From Cellulosimicrobium sp. ES-005 (lineage in GTDB: Bacteria > Actinomycetota > Actinomycetes > Actinomycetales > Cellulomonadaceae): a stretch of 64,000 nucleotides of DNA. Below are positions 44,224-54,787 of this stretch, in pieces. Below the pieces are notes generated by a model. It ran no database searches. It saw only the letters and a list, made by a program, of their open reading frames with translations, and was not told the origin of the DNA. Where the stretch lies: contig NZ_CP159290.1 in assembly GCF_040448685.1 (NCBI RefSeq), forward strand, positions 1,302,001-1,366,000, read 5' to 3'. Positions within the stretch are counted from its first letter, which is position 1. Every line of letters begins with the position of its first letter. The position numbers and the translations under genes were made by a program.

Positions 44224-45732
44224 GTGACAGACGACGAGGAGATGAGCTACATGGCCGGCACGCTGGCGGAGAAGGTCTGGGACGCGCACCTGGTGCGACG
44301 AGGCACCGACGGGTCGCCTGACCTCCTCTACATCGACCTCCACCTCGTGCACGAGGTCACCAGCCCCCAGGCGTTCGAGGGGCTGCGCCTCGCGGGCCGC
44401 CCGGTCCGCCGTCCCGACCTCACGATCGCGACCGAGGACCACAACACCCCGACGCTCGACATCGACCTGCCGATCGCGGACCTCACGAGCCGCACGCAGA
44501 TCGACACGCTGCGCAACAACGCGCGCGAGTTCGGCGTCCGCATCCACTCGCTCGGCGACGCCGACCAGGGCATCGTGCACCAGGTCGGGCCGCAGCTCGG
44601 CCTCACCATGCCGGGTCTGACGGTCGTGTGCGGCGACTCGCACACCTCGACGCACGGCGCGTTCGGCGCGCTCGCCTTCGGCATCGGCACGTCCGAGGTC
44701 GAGCACGTGCTCGCCACGCAGACGCTCCCGCTCGCGCCCTTCAAGACGATGGCGATCAACGTCGACGGCGAGCTGCCGCCCGGCGCGACGAGCAAGGACA
44801 TCATCCTCGCGATCATCGCCAAGATCGGCACCGGCGGCGGCCAGGGCTACGTCCTGGAGTACCGCGGCGAGGCCATCCGCAAGCTCTCCATGGAGGCGCG
44901 GATGACGATCTGCAACATGTCGATCGAGGCGGGCGCACGTGCCGGCATGATCGCCCCGGACGACACGACGTTCGAGTACCTCAAGGGCCGCCCGCACGCG
45001 CCCGAGGGTGCCGACTGGGACGCGGCCGTCGAGTACTGGCGCACGCTGCGCTCCGACGACGACGCCATCTTCGACACCGAGGTCACGCTCCGCGCGTCCG
45101 ACCTGGAGCCCTTCGTCACCTGGGGCACCAACCCCGGCCAGGGCCTGCCCATCTCCGCGACCGTGCCCGTCCCCGAGGAGATCGCGGACGAGAACGAGCG
45201 CGTCGCCGCCGAGCGCGCGATCGAGTACATGGGCCTCACGCCCGGCCAGCCGCTGCGCGAGATCCCCGTCGACACCGTGTTCATCGGGTCGTGCACCAAC
45301 GGCCGCATCGAGGACCTGCGCTCGGTCGCGAAGGTCGTCCAGGGCAAGCAGAAGGCCGACGGCGTGCGCGTCCTCGTCGTCCCGGCCTCCGCGCGCGTGC
45401 GCCTCCAGGCCGAGGCCGAGGGCCTCGACAAGATCTTCCTCGACTTCGGCGCGGAGTGGCGCAACGCCGGCTGCTCGATGTGCCTCGGCATGAACCCCGA
45501 CCAGCTCCAGCCGGGCGAGCGCGCCGCCTCGACGTCGAACCGCAACTTCGAGGGGCGCCAGGGCAAGGGCGGCCGCACGCACCTCGTGTCGCCGCTCGTC
45601 GCCGCCGCCACCGCGCTGCGCGGGACGCTCTCCTCGCTGAGCGACCTCGACCTGCCCGAGGGCACCGACATCACGTCGTTCGACGGCACGCCGCTCGCGC
45701 CGCTCGACCCGCGCGTCCTCGTGCAGGTCTGA
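44224..45732 (+). CDS. leuC: 3-isopropylmalate dehydratase large subunit
   Basis: A 502-residue aconitase-family subunit that isomerises 2- to 3-isopropylmalate with LeuD, and citramalate in the CimA route. The [4Fe-4S] ligands are Cys357 (IGSCTNGR), Cys417 and Cys420 ([13 protein letters not shown]). Also visible are [50 protein letters not shown] and [13 protein letters not shown] at 44224 behind AGGAG is preferred; ATGs at 44242 and 44251 would give lengths nearer the family norm. leuD follows after 57 nt. Confidence 0.96.
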   Translation: MTDDEEMSYMAGTLAEKVWDAHLVRRGTDGSPDLLYIDLHLVHEVTSPQAFEGLRLAGRPVRRPDLTIATEDHNTPTLDIDLPIADLTSRTQIDTLRNNAREFGVRIHSLGDADQGIVHQVGPQLGLTMPGLTVVCGDSHTSTHGAFGALAFGIGTSEVEHVLATQTLPLAPFKTMAINVDGELPPGATSKDIILAIIAKIGTGGGQGYVLEYRGEAIRKLSMEARMTICNMSIEAGARAGMIAPDDTTFEYLKGRPHAPEGADWDAAVEYWRTLRSDDDAIFDTEVTLRASDLEPFVTWGTNPGQGLPISATVPVPEEIADENERVAAERAIEYMGLTPGQPLREIPVDTVFIGSCTNGRIEDLRSVAKVVQGKQKADGVRVLVVPASARVRLQAEAEGLDKIFLDFGAEWRNAGCSMCLGMNPDQLQPGERAASTSNRNFEGRQGKGGRTHLVSPLVAAATALRGTLSSLSDLDLPEGTDITSFDGTPLAPLDPRVLVQV

Positions 45733-45789
45733 GCCCCGCGCCGCGCTGCTGCCCACTCGTCGCCCCGAAGACTCGAAGAGGTTCCTGCC

Positions 45790-46425
45790 ATGGAGAAGTT
45801 CACGACCCACACCGGCGTCGGCGTCCCGCTGCGCCGCAGCAACGTCGACACCGACCAGATCATCCCCGCCGTCTACCTCAAGCGCGTGACGCGCACGGGG
45901 TTCGAGGACGCGCTGTTCGCCGCCTGGCGCGGTGACCCCACGTTCGTCCTCAACCAGGACGCCTACCGCGCGGGCTCCGTGCTCGTCGCCGGCCCCGACT
46001 TCGGTACCGGCTCCTCGCGCGAGCACGCCGTGTGGGCGCTCAAGGACTACGGCTTCCGCGTCGTGCTCGCGTCGCGCTTCGCCGACATCTTCCGCGGCAA
46101 CTCCGGCAAGCAGGGCCTCGTCGCGGGCATCGTCGCGCAGGAGGACATCGAGCTCCTCTGGAAGATCCTCGAGACCAACCCCGGCACGGAGGTGACCGTG
46201 GACCTCGTCAACCGCACCGCGTCCGCGCAGGACGTCACCGTGCCGTTCCAGATCGACGACTACACGCGCTGGCGCCTCATGGAGGGTCTGGACGACATCG
46301 GCCTGACCCTCCAGCACGAGGACGAGATCTCCGCGTTCGAGGCGACGCGGGCGTCGTGGCGGCCCAAGACGCTGCCCGCGAAGACGCTGCCGAAGGTCGA
46401 GATCGAGGCTGCTCGGCCGGTCTGA
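45790..46425 (+). CDS. leuD: 3-isopropylmalate dehydratase small subunit
   Basis: A 211-residue swivel-domain subunit partnering Leu[80 protein letters not shown], and [28 protein letters not shown] at the C-terminus. ATG at 45790 with an AGAGG upstream. It is in one operon with leuC. Confidence 0.97.
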   Translation: MEKFTTHTGVGVPLRRSNVDTDQIIPAVYLKRVTRTGFEDALFAAWRGDPTFVLNQDAYRAGSVLVAGPDFGTGSSREHAVWALKDYGFRVVLASRFADIFRGNSGKQGLVAGIVAQEDIELLWKILETNPGTEVTVDLVNRTASAQDVTVPFQIDDYTRWRLMEGLDDIGLTLQHEDEISAFEATRASWRPKTLPAKTLPKVEIEAARPV

Positions 46426-46439
46426 CCTTCCTGGCTCGG

Positions 46440-46548
46440 GGGCGGGCTCTGGGGTGGTGACGACGGGTCTACCATCCGCGGGGCTCGTTCCTCGCCCCGC
46501 TCCCGCCAGGCCCACCACGACCCGTCGTCACCTCCCCAGACCCCGCCC
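46440..46548. terminator. Long imperfect inverted repeat between leuD and the LLM gene
   Basis: Bases 46440-46468 pair with 46520-46548 (29 bp, two mismatches). A smaller GCGGGG...CCCCGC hairpin lies in the 51-nt interior. The two flanking genes are convergent, so this can terminate both. Confidence 0.7.
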
Positions 46549-46626
46549 GTGGTCGTGTCGCCGACACGTCACTCGCGCGGACTGATCGGGGACGACGGCG
46601 ACTCGCACCGTCGGCGCCTCGCCTCC

Positions 46627-47535
46627 TCAGGGGCGGGGTGGGCCCTGGTGGATGGCGTCGAGGAGGGACTCCGGGGTCGCGGTCTCGGGGTTCCAGCGGG
46701 ACTCGACCCACCAGGTGGCGCCCGCGTCGGCGAGGCCGGCGAGCTGGTCCGCCGCTGCCGAACGGTCGGACGGGAGCTCGCCCTGGACGACGACGTCGAA
46801 CGGGCGGCCCGCGTCGAGGCCCAGCTCCGCACGGCGCGTGGTGAGCCAGGCGACCAGGGCGGAGACGTCGTCGTGCGTGGGGACGTCGAAGCCGCGCTCG
46901 CCGCGGAGCTGCAGCACGATCCCGTCCGCGCGCAGCGTGCGGTCGAGCGAGCGCAGCGGCGGGCGCTCGGCGTCCCAGACGCCCACGGGCCACACCGGCA
47001 CGTGGTGCCCGACGACCGGGCGCTCCACGGGTCGGGGGAGGAACAGCATCTCGCCCGCGTGCACGTGCGTGCCGTCGAAGGTGAACTTCTCGCCCGACCA
47101 GGCGCGGTCGAGGTACGCGATCGCGTCGTCGAGCAGCTCCGCGCGCTCACGCAGGGACTGGGGCTGGCCCGGGACGGCGGAGAAGCCGCCGTCGTCGAGT
47201 ACGCCCACGCCGACGGGCAGGACCAGGCGTCCGCCCGACAGGTGGTCCACGGTGAGCGCCTGCCGCACGACCTCCCACGGCCGGCGGCGCGGGAGGGCGA
47301 AGACCATCGCCCCGAGCGCGATGCGCTCGGTCCGGACCGCCGCTGCGGCGAGCACCGCCCACGGGTCGAACGTGTCGACGGGCATCGACAGCAGGCTCAG
47401 CCCGTCCCACGAGAAGAACCCGTCCCAGCCGGACTCCTCGGCGCCGACCGCCATGTCCAGCACCTGGGCCGCGGAGCCGAAGCTCCCGACCACCCCGACC
47501 TTGATCTCCGACCCTGTCTCCGTCGCTGCGCTCAT
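46627..47535 (-). CDS. LLM-class flavin-dependent oxidoreductase
   Basis: A 302-residue luciferase-like (F420- or FMN-dependent) protein: EESGWDGFFSWDGLSL, FDPWAVLAAAAVRTERIALGAMVFALPRRRPWEVVRQALTVDHLSGGRLVLPVGVG is the family core, then DAIAYLDRAWSGEKFTFDGTHV. F420 use is common in this group in actinobacteria but is not shown by the sequence. TAGCGT (47543-47548) lies 7 nt before the ATG. Confidence 0.88.
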   Translation of the reverse strand: MSAATETGSEIKVGVVGSFGSAAQVLDMAVGAEESGWDGFFSWDGLSLLSMPVDTFDPWAVLAAAAVRTERIALGAMVFALPRRRPWEVVRQALTVDHLSGGRLVLPVGVGVLDDGGFSAVPGQPQSLRERAELLDDAIAYLDRAWSGEKFTFDGTHVHAGEMLFLPRPVERPVVGHHVPVWPVGVWDAERPPLRSLDRTLRADGIVLQLRGERGFDVPTHDDVSALVAWLTTRRAELGLDAGRPFDVVVQGELPSDRSAAADQLAGLADAGATWWVESRWNPETATPESLLDAIHQGPPRP

Positions 47536-47576
47536 CCCGAGGACGCTACGCCCCGCCACCCACACCCGAGCCCGTC

Positions 47577-47631
47577 GAGTGCTGGGTAGGCGTCGTCTCC
47601 GGGCGCCAGCGACGACGAGTCCCCAGCACTC
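47577..47631 (-). terminator. Hairpin at the end of the CNNM gene
   Basis: GAGTGCTGGG (47577-47586) pairs with 47622-47631 and GTCGTC/GACGAC pair inside. The arm overlaps the TGA stop codon of the CNNM gene. Confidence 0.65.
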
Positions 47632-48937
47632 AGGGGAGCGGGGTGACGTCGAGGCGGACGATGCGGCGGCGGGCGACGTCGGTCACGGTGAGACGGCGGT
47701 CGTCGACGTCGACGTGGTCGCCCACCGTCGCCAGCCGGCCGAGCTGCGCGACGACGTACCCGGCGACCGTCTCGTAGGGACCGTCGGGCAGCTCGACGCC
47801 GGTGCGCCGCGCGAACTCCTCGATCGTCTGGCCGGCGTCGACGCTCGTCGCGGTGCCGTGCTCGCGCGCCGGGGAGGGCTCGTCGGGGTCGTACTCGTCG
47901 CGGATGTCGCCCACGAGCTCCTCGACGAGGTCCTCGAGCGTGACGATCCCGTCGGTCCCGCCGTACTCGTCCACGACGACGGCGATGTGCACGCCCTCGC
48001 GGCGCATCTGCGACATCGCGGGGAGCACGGTGTTCGTCGCGGGCAGGGCGAGGATCGGGCGGACGACGTCGCGCACCGCGAGGGCGCGCCCCGTCACCGG
48101 GTCGGTGGCCGGGTGGTCGGGGCAGTCGCGCCCGAGGAGGTCGCGGACGTGGAGGAACCCGACGACGTCGTCGAAGTCGTCCCCGGTCACGGGGTAGCGC
48201 GAGTACGGGCCCGCCGCGACGGTCTCCGCGGCGTCGGCGAGCGTCGTGTCGGCGCGCAGGAACGCGACCTCGCCGCGCGGGGTCATGGCCTCGGCGAGCG
48301 ACCGGTCGCCCGCCTGGAACACGTCGTCGAGGATGCGGCGCTCGTCCTCCGGCAGCGACTCGTGCGCGAGCACGATCTCGCGCAGCTCCTCCTCGCTCAT
48401 CTCCTCGCTGCGCGCCGACGGGTCGCCGCCGAGCAGGCGCACGACGCCGTCGGTCGAGCGCGACAGCAGCCAGATGACGGGCCGCATGAGGGTCGCGAAC
48501 CGGTCGAGCGGCGGCGCGACGACGAGCGCGACCCCCGCCGAGCGCTGGAGCGCGATGCGCTTGGGCACGAGCTCCCCGAGCACGAGCGAGAGGTACGCGA
48601 TGACGAGCGTCAGCCCGACGAGCGCGACCGTGTCCGCGAGCCCGCTCGACAGCCCGAGGCTCTCGAGCGACGGCGCGAGGTCAGGGGCGAGCGTCGAGGC
48701 GCCGTACGCGGCCGAGAAGAACCCCGCGACGGTGACGCCGATCTGCACGGCGGCGAGGAACCGGTTGGGGTCGCGCGCGACGGCCGCGACCCGCGCGCCG
48801 CGCGCGGACTGCTTCTCGAGCCGTGCGACCTGGCTCTCGCGCAGCGAGACGAGCGCGATCTCGGTGCCGGCGAACACACCGCCGACGAGGATGAAGAGCA
48901 GCACGAGGCCGATGTTGGCCCAGGTACCGGAGTCCAT
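47630..48937 (-). CDS. CNNM/CorC-type hemolysin-family membrane protein
   Basis: A 435-residue protein. An N-terminal DUF21 transmembrane domain ([36 protein letters not shown] and [37 protein letters not shown]) is followed by a CBS pair (~200-340, [21 protein letters not shown] and [28 protein letters not shown]) and a C-terminal CorC_HlyC domain. The family is associated with Mg2+/Co2+ efflux. It is followed on the same strand by the LLM gene, with a hairpin in between. Confidence 0.93.
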   Translation of the reverse strand: [435 protein letters not shown]

Positions 48938-48973
48938 GCTCCATCCAAGCAGGCCGCCCGGCCCGACATGGGA

Positions 48974-50086
48974 TCAGCGGTCGGTGGGGCTCCGGCCGGG
49001 GTCCGTGGGCTCGGGGTCGGTCGGCTCGGGATCGGCCTGGTCTGCATCGGCCGGGGCGGAGCCCTGCGGCTCGGCCGCCGGTGCGGCGGCCCCGGTCGCC
49101 GTCCCGGCCGTCGCGTCGTCGGTCGCGTCGGTCGTGCCCTCGGCGGTGGCCGGCTCGGCGTGCTTGCGGCGCGGGACGACGTGCGCCACGAGGACGACGA
49201 CGCCACCCACGACGATGCCGACGACCGCCGAGCACGCCGTGTTGACGAGCCAGCCGAGGAACCCGCCCACGCCCGCGACGCCGGTGACCGCGTGCTCGAG
49301 GTGGTGCACGACGTCGTACGGGCCGTGCCAGCCGAGGTCGTAGGCGCCCTGGAGCAGGATGTGGCCACCGACCCAGAGCATCGCGATGATGCCGACGAAC
49401 GAGATGACGGACATGACCTTGGGCATCGCGCCGACGAGCCCGCGACCGAACGACTGGACCCAGGGTGTGTCGCGCCGCGCGAGGTGCAGGCCGATGTCGT
49501 CCATCTTCACGATGAGCCCCACGACCCCGTACACGAGGACCGTGATGAGCACCGCGACGATCACGAGGATGATCAGGCGCGACCAGAAGGCCTCCGAGGC
49601 GACCTCGTTGAGCGCGATGACCATGATCTCCGCGCTGAGGATGAAGTCGGTGCGCACCGCGCTCGACACCACGGAGTCCTCGTCGACGGCCTTCTTCTCG
49701 GCCTTCGTCTCGACCTCGGCGTGGTGCCTGCCCGAGACGAGCTCCCACACCTTCTCGGCGCCCTCGAACGCGAGGTACGTCCCGCCGAGCATGAGCAGCG
49801 GCGTGAGCAGCTGGGGCAGGAACTGGCTCAGCAGCAGGATCGCCGGGAGGATGAACAGCAGCTTGTTGCGCAGCGACCCCGTGGCGATGCGCTTAACGAC
49901 CGGCAGCTCGCGCTTCGCGGCGAGGCCTTCGACGTAGCGCGGCGTGACGGCGGTGTCGTCGATGACGACGCCCGTCGCCTTGGCGCTCGCGCGCCCGGCG
50001 GCGGCGCCGACGTCGTCGATCGACGCGGCGGCGAGCTTGGCGAACGCCGCGATGTCGTCCAGGAGGGCAGCGAGTCCGAAGGCCAT
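48974..50086 (-). CDS. DUF808-family (YedI-like) membrane protein
   Basis: A 370-residue protein: [54 protein letters not shown] is the DUF808 N-terminus. About six membrane segments and [15 protein letters not shown] follow, then an Ala/Glu/Asp/Pro-rich tail of ~60 residues absent from E. coli YedI. Function unknown. It lies 36 nt upstream of the CNNM gene on the same strand and may be cotranscribed. Confidence 0.9.
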   Translation of the reverse strand: MAFGLAALLDDIAAFAKLAAASIDDVGAAAGRASAKATGVVIDDTAVTPRYVEGLAAKRELPVVKRIATGSLRNKLLFILPAILLLSQFLPQLLTPLLMLGGTYLAFEGAEKVWELVSGRHHAEVETKAEKKAVDEDSVVSSAVRTDFILSAEIMVIALNEVASEAFWSRLIILVIVAVLITVLVYGVVGLIVKMDDIGLHLARRDTPWVQSFGRGLVGAMPKVMSVISFVGIIAMLWVGGHILLQGAYDLGWHGPYDVVHHLEHAVTGVAGVGGFLGWLVNTACSAVVGIVVGGVVVLVAHVVPRRKHAEPATAEGTTDATDDATAGTATGAAAPAAEPQGSAPADADQADPEPTDPEPTDPGRSPTDR

Positions 50087-50223
50087 GGGGAGGTGCTCCG
50101 TGCGCCGGCCCGCGTCGCCGCGCACGGGCCCGCTGGTCGAGTGGACGCGGCGGCAGCATCGTAGCGAGTGCGGGCCCCGCGGCGTCGCGCTCGCCCACCG
50201 TCGCCCGGCGGCGCCCGGCACGG

Positions 50224-50261
50224 GGTCGGCGCCCGGTCCCGTCGGGACGCGGGCGCCGACC
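50224..50261 (-). terminator. Terminator hairpin of leuS
   Basis: A perfect 12-bp stem (50224-50235 with 50250-50261) lies 5 nt after the leuS stop. The GTCCCG-T-CGGGAC interior can fold too. Confidence 0.7.
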
Positions 50262-50265
50262 GTGC

Positions 50266-52854
50266 TCAGCGTGCCGTGGGGCGGGTCACGACGTTCACGA
50301 GGTGCGGCGCGCGCACGACGACGCGCACGACCTCGCGCCCGGCGGTCGCCCGCGCGACGCCGGTCGACGCGAGCGCGAGGTCGTGCAGCGTGCGCTCGTC
50401 GACGTCCGCGGGCACCCGCACCCGGCCGCGGACCTTCCCGTCGACCTGGACGACCGCCTCGACCTCGTCGGCGACGAGGAGCGCCGGGTCCGCGACGGGC
50501 CAGGTCGCGTCGGCGACCGAGGGATCGCGGCCCAGCCGGTGCCAGGCCTCCTCGGCGGTGTGCGGGGCGAACAGGCTCAGCAGCACCGCGACGACCTCGG
50601 CAGCCTCGCGCACGGCCGCCCGGTGCGGCGCGTCGGGCTCGCCCGGCGCCGGGCCCGCGTCGGACGCCCGCCGCGCGGCGGTGACGAGCTCCATGACGCG
50701 CGCGACGACCACGTTGAACCGGCTCCGGTCGAGCAGGTCCTCCGCCTCGTGCACGGTCGTGTGGGTCGCACGGCGCAGGTCGTGCGCGCGCGACCCGGGC
50801 GCCACCTCGGCGAGCGAGGCGTCGTGGGTCGCCGCGCCCGACCGTGCGCCCGGCCCGACGACCGAGCCTCCGGCCGGCCCGACGACCGAGCCTCCGGCCG
50901 ACCCCACGGCCGGGCCGACGGCGTCGGCCAGCCGCAGCACGCGCGCGCAGAAGCGTCGCATGGCGCCGGGGTCGACGTCCGCCCAGTCCACGTCGTCCTC
51001 GGGCGGCCCCGCGAACACCATCGCGAGGCGGACCGCGTCGGCGCCGTGCCGGTCGAGCTGCTCGCCCAGGTCGACGCCGTTGCCGAGCGACTTGCTCATC
51101 GCCCGACCACCGTGGAGGACCTGCCCCTGGTTGAGCAGCGTCGCGAACGGCTCGACGACGTCCACCCAGCCCTCGTCGTGCAGGAACTTCGTGACGAACC
51201 TGCTGTACAGCAGGTGCAGGATCGCGTGCTCGACGCCGCCCACGTACTGCGCCGCGGGCATCCACCGCCGCGCGTCCCCGGGCCGGAACGGGGCGTCGCC
51301 GGGCGGGCCGTCGTCGCCCGGCGAGCAGTACCGCAGGAAGTACCAGGACGAGTCGACGAACGTGTCGAGCGTGTCCGGGTCCCGCTCTGCGTCCGCGCCG
51401 CAGCGCGGGCACGGCACGCGCCGCCACACGGCGGCGGCGGGCGACGCGAGCGGCGAGCGCCCGCGGGGGAGCAGGTCGTCGCCGGCCAGGTCCGGCAGCT
51501 GCACGGGCAGCTCGTCGTCGGGGACCGGCACGACGCCGCACGCCGGGCAGTGCACGACCGGCACCGGGGCGCCCCAGTAGCGCTGGCGCGAGACCAGCCA
51601 GTCCCGCAGCCGGTACGACGTCGCGCGCTCGCCCACGCCGTCGGCCTCCAGCCGCGTGATCGCGTCGTCGACGTCGGGCCACGTCTCGCCCGACCCCGCG
51701 GGCAGGCCGTGGGCGGCGGCGAAGCGCGCGTCGCGGTCGTCGTGTGCGGGTACGCCCATGACCGCGCCCGTCCCGTAGCCGGGCAGCACGTGGTCCGCCG
51801 CCCAGACGGGCAGCCGCTCGTCCGTCACCGGGTGGCGCACCCACGCACCCAGGAACGTCCCGGCGCTCGTGCGCTGCGCGTTCGTCCGCTCGATCTCACC
51901 GGAGGCCAGCGCGGCCTCCCGGTGCCGCGCGAGCGCCTCCGCGTGCTCCGGCGCGCACAGCACCGCCGCGAGCGGTCCGTCCGGCGCGACGGCGACGAAC
52001 GTCGCGCCGGGCAGGGTGTCGGGGCGCGTCGTGAACACCTCGACGTGCTCGGGGCGTGCGCCCGGCCCGGGCGAGGCGCTCGCGGCGGCGCGGGGGCCGC
52101 CGTCGGGCACGACCGCGAAGCGCACGCGCGCGCCCGTGCTGCGCCCGATCCAGTTCCGCTGCATCGTCAGGACGCGCGCGGGCCACGCGCCCTCGAGCGC
52201 GTCCATGTCGTCGAGCAGCCGGTCGGCGTACGCGGTGACGCGCACGAACCACTGCGTGAGCTCGCGCTGCACGACGGCCGCCCCGCACCGCTCGCACCGC
52301 CCGCCCACGACCTGCTCGTTCGCGAGCACCGTCTGGTCGGCCGGGCACCAGTTCACCGGGGCGGTCGCGCGGTAGGTGAGGCCGCGCTCCAGCAGCCGCA
52401 GGAACAGCCACTGCGTCCAGCGGTAGTACTCCGGGCGGTGGGTCTCCAGGCGTCGCGACCAGTCGAACGACACGCCGTACCGGTGCGCCGTCGCGGCCTG
52501 CGTCGCGATGTTGGTCTCGGTGAAGACCGCGGGGTTCTCGCCTCGGCGGATCGCCGCGTTCTCGGCGGGGAGCCCGAACGAGTCCCAGCCGATCGGGTTG
52601 AGCACGTCGTACCCGCGCAGGCGCCAGTACCGCGCGACGACGTCCTCCAGGGCGAACACCTCGGCGTGACCCATGTGCAGGTCGCCCGAGGGGTACGGGA
52701 ACATCGTCAGCAGGTAGCGGCGCGGTCGCGCGCCGTCGTCGCGCGCGCGGAACGTCCCGTGCTCGGCCCAGTGCCGCTGCCAGCGGTCCTCGATCTCGCG
52801 GGTCGACGGGGGAGACGGGGGTACGGAGGGTTGGGGTGGGTGTGCGGCGTCCAC
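50266..52854 (-). CDS. leuS: Leucyl-tRNA synthetase, short divergent form
   Basis: An 862-residue class Ia synthetase. HMGH at 60-63 ([13 protein letters not shown]), zinc-type Cys pairs (CERCG, CPACG...CPRCG), the CP1 editing domain ([22 protein letters not shown]), [15 protein letters not shown], and AMSKS at 585-589 where KMSKS is usual. It is about 100 residues shorter than typical actinobacterial LeuRS (~950-970). The conserved stretch between AHDxRD and YRLRDW is shortened, and a Gly/Ser/Val-Pro repeat (~640) interrupts the C-terminal part. The GTG at 52854 follows GAGGAG by 10 nt. It could be the only LeuRS or an accessory paralogue. Confidence 0.85.
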   Translation of the reverse strand: MDAAHPPQPSVPPSPPSTREIEDRWQRHWAEHGTFRARDDGARPRRYLLTMFPYPSGDLHMGHAEVFALEDVVARYWRLRGYDVLNPIGWDSFGLPAENAAIRRGENPAVFTETNIATQAATAHRYGVSFDWSRRLETHRPEYYRWTQWLFLRLLERGLTYRATAPVNWCPADQTVLANEQVVGGRCERCGAAVVQRELTQWFVRVTAYADRLLDDMDALEGAWPARVLTMQRNWIGRSTGARVRFAVVPDGGPRAAASASPGPGARPEHVEVFTTRPDTLPGATFVAVAPDGPLAAVLCAPEHAEALARHREAALASGEIERTNAQRTSAGTFLGAWVRHPVTDERLPVWAADHVLPGYGTGAVMGVPAHDDRDARFAAAHGLPAGSGETWPDVDDAITRLEADGVGERATSYRLRDWLVSRQRYWGAPVPVVHCPACGVVPVPDDELPVQLPDLAGDDLLPRGRSPLASPAAAVWRRVPCPRCGADAERDPDTLDTFVDSSWYFLRYCSPGDDGPPGDAPFRPGDARRWMPAAQYVGGVEHAILHLLYSRFVTKFLHDEGWVDVVEPFATLLNQGQVLHGGRAMSKSLGNGVDLGEQLDRHGADAVRLAMVFAGPPEDDVDWADVDPGAMRRFCARVLRLADAVGPAVGSAGGSVVGPAGGSVVGPGARSGAATHDASLAEVAPGSRAHDLRRATHTTVHEAEDLLDRSRFNVVVARVMELVTAARRASDAGPAPGEPDAPHRAAVREAAEVVAVLLSLFAPHTAEEAWHRLGRDPSVADATWPVADPALLVADEVEAVVQVDGKVRGRVRVPADVDERTLHDLALASTGVARATAGREVVRVVVRAPHLVNVVTRPTAR

Positions 52855-52924
52855 GGGGAGGCTCCTCGAGAAGGTGGGCTTCGTCGTCGGGCACTCGCCC
52901 GGTCCGTGGGGACGCGCGGGCATC

Positions 52925-52963
52925 GCCGCGCTGAGCGTGCCCGCCCGGCGGGCTCAGCGCGGC
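52925..52963 (-). promoter_or_regulatory. Hairpin in the leuS upstream region
   Basis: GCCGCGCTGAGC (52925-52936) pairs perfectly with 52952-52963, with a further CCCGCC/GGCGGG pairing inside, about 70 nt before the leuS start. It could be a leader-RNA structure. No T-box consensus was found. Confidence 0.45.
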
Positions 52964-53096
52964 CGGCGAAGGAGGAGCCGCAGGTGTCGCATCCCGGACA
53001 TCGTGACCTGCCCGACGGCGCAGGGTCAACCCTCCCGGGCCCGCGGGTGTGGCGGACGTCGCCCGCGCGGGCGCGCCACGGCCGATCCCGCGCCAT

Positions 53097-53102
53097 TAGG
53101 CT
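53097..53102 (+). promoter_or_regulatory. -10 box of lpdA, leaderless type
   Basis: TAGGCT followed by 7 nt and the lpdA ATG. Confidence 0.55.
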
Positions 53103-53109
53103 GGACGCC

Positions 53110-54516
53110 ATGGCATCCCACTACGACGTCGTCGTCCTCGGTGCAGGTCCCGGTGGTTACGTGGCCGCGATCCGTGCAGCCCAGCTGGGCCTGTCGGTCG
53201 CGGTCGTGGAGGAGAAGTACTGGGGTGGGGTGTGCCTCAACGTGGGCTGCATCCCGTCCAAGGCGCTCCTGCGCAACGCCGAGCTCGCGCACATCTTCCA
53301 GCACGACGCCAAGACCTTCGGCATCTCCGGAGAGGTCAGCTTCGACTTCGGCGCGGCGTTCGACCGCTCGCGCACCGTCGCGGAGGGGCGCGTCAAGGGC
53401 GTGCACTTCCTCATGAAGAAGAACAAGATCACCGAGTACGACGGCCGCGGCACGTTCCGCGACGCGCACACGCTCGACGTGAAGCTCGCCGACGGCTCGA
53501 CCGACCAGGTGACGTTCGACAACGTCATCATCGCGACCGGCTCGAAGGTGCGCCTGCTCCCGGGCGTCGAGCTGTCCGAGAACGTCGTCACGTACGAGAA
53601 GCAGATCCTCACGCGCGACCTGCCCCGCTCCATCGCCATCGTCGGCGCCGGCGCGATCGGCATGGAGTTCGCCTACGTCCTCAAGAACTACGGCGTGGAC
53701 GTGACGATCATCGAGTTCCTCGACCGCGCGCTGCCCAACGAGGACGCCGACGTGTCGAAGGAGATCGCCAAGCAGTACAAGAAGCTCGGCGTCAACCTGC
53801 TCACGTCGACCGCCGTCCAGACGGTCACCGACAACGGCGCGAACGGCGTCACGGTCACCTACAAGGGCGTCAAGGACGACAAGCCGGGCGAGCTCGTCGT
53901 CGACAAGGTCCTCATGGCCGTCGGCTTCGCGCCCAACGTCGAGGGCTTCGGCCTGGAGAACACCGGCGTCCAGCTCACCGAGCGCGGCGCCATCGCGATC
54001 GACGACGTCATGCGCACCAACGTCGAGCACATCTACGCCATCGGCGACGTCACCGCGAAGCTCATGCTCGCGCACGTCGCCGAGGCGCAGGGCGTCGTCG
54101 CGGCCGAGACCATCGGCGGCGCCGAGACCCTCACGCTCGGCGACTACCGCATGATGCCGCGCGCGACGTTCTGCCAGCCGCAGGTCGCGAGCTTCGGCCT
54201 CACCGAGCAGCAGGCGCGCGACGAGGGTTACCAGGTCAAGGTCGCGACCTTCCCGTTCATGGCGAACGGCAAGGCGCACGGCCTCGGCGACCCGGTCGGC
54301 TTCGTCAAGCTCATCTCCGACGAGACCTACGGCGAGCTGCTCGGCGGCCACCTCATCGGCCCCGACGTCTCCGAGATGCTGCCCGAGCTCACGCTCGCGC
54401 AGAAGTGGGACCTCACGGTCAACGAGGTCGCGCGCAACGTGCACACCCACCCGACGCTGTCCGAGGCCGTCCAGGAGTCGATCCACGGCCTCGCGGGGCA
54501 CATGATCAACTTCTAG
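53110..54516 (+). CDS. lpdA: Dihydrolipoyl dehydrogenase
   Basis: A 468-residue FAD flavoprotein, the E3 component of 2-oxoacid dehydrogenase complexes and the glycine cleavage system; it reoxidises dihydrolipoamide with NAD+. The FAD site is [15 protein letters not shown], the redox disulfide C42-C47 ([13 protein letters not shown]), the NAD site [15 protein letters not shown], the second FAD motif [21 protein letters not shown], and the catalytic His447-Glu452 pair (HPTLSE). No other complex subunit is adjacent. ATG lies 7 nt after TAGGCT. Confidence 0.97.
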   Translation: MASHYDVVVLGAGPGGYVAAIRAAQLGLSVAVVEEKYWGGVCLNVGCIPSKALLRNAELAHIFQHDAKTFGISGEVSFDFGAAFDRSRTVAEGRVKGVHFLMKKNKITEYDGRGTFRDAHTLDVKLADGSTDQVTFDNVIIATGSKVRLLPGVELSENVVTYEKQILTRDLPRSIAIVGAGAIGMEFAYVLKNYGVDVTIIEFLDRALPNEDADVSKEIAKQYKKLGVNLLTSTAVQTVTDNGANGVTVTYKGVKDDKPGELVVDKVLMAVGFAPNVEGFGLENTGVQLTERGAIAIDDVMRTNVEHIYAIGDVTAKLMLAHVAEAQGVVAAETIGGAETLTLGDYRMMPRATFCQPQVASFGLTEQQARDEGYQVKVATFPFMANGKAHGLGDPVGFVKLISDETYGELLGGHLIGPDVSEMLPELTLAQKWDLTVNEVARNVHTHPTLSEAVQESIHGLAGHMINF

Positions 54517-54555
54517 GCAGCAGGCCAGGTCGGACGCCGTCCGATCGCGTGGTCA

Positions 54556-54597
54556 GAGGCCCGGATCCGCGGAGTTCCACGGTTCCGGGCCTCTTTC
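54556..54597 (+). terminator. Terminator of lpdA
   Basis: A perfect 10-bp outer stem (54556-54565 with 54584-54593), extended by CCGCGG/CCACGG pairing inside, ending TTTCT. The following 54598-54787 shows no gene. Confidence 0.8.
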
Positions 54598-54787
54598 TGT
54601 CTGGAGGCCCGGTGCGCACCTGAGACAGGCGTGCCCCCTGCGGGCCACTCGGAGAGGCACGCAGGAGGCGGAACAACGCCTGGGCCGAGGCGCGGACCGG
54701 GGTGGGGGGCTGCCCGCGGGATAGACACCGCCGACGTCCCAGCATGCTCGACGCCTTCGACAGGGCCCACCTGCCGTAGCGGTGAGC

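Noticed and set aside
52855-53100. T-box riboswitch upstream of leuS
   Set aside because: A strong hairpin is present but no TGGNACCGCG-like T-box sequence or specifier-loop layout could be found on the leuS strand.
54598-54787. Possible small gene after lpdA
   Set aside because: Only frames of about a dozen codons with no ribosome binding site or codon bias.
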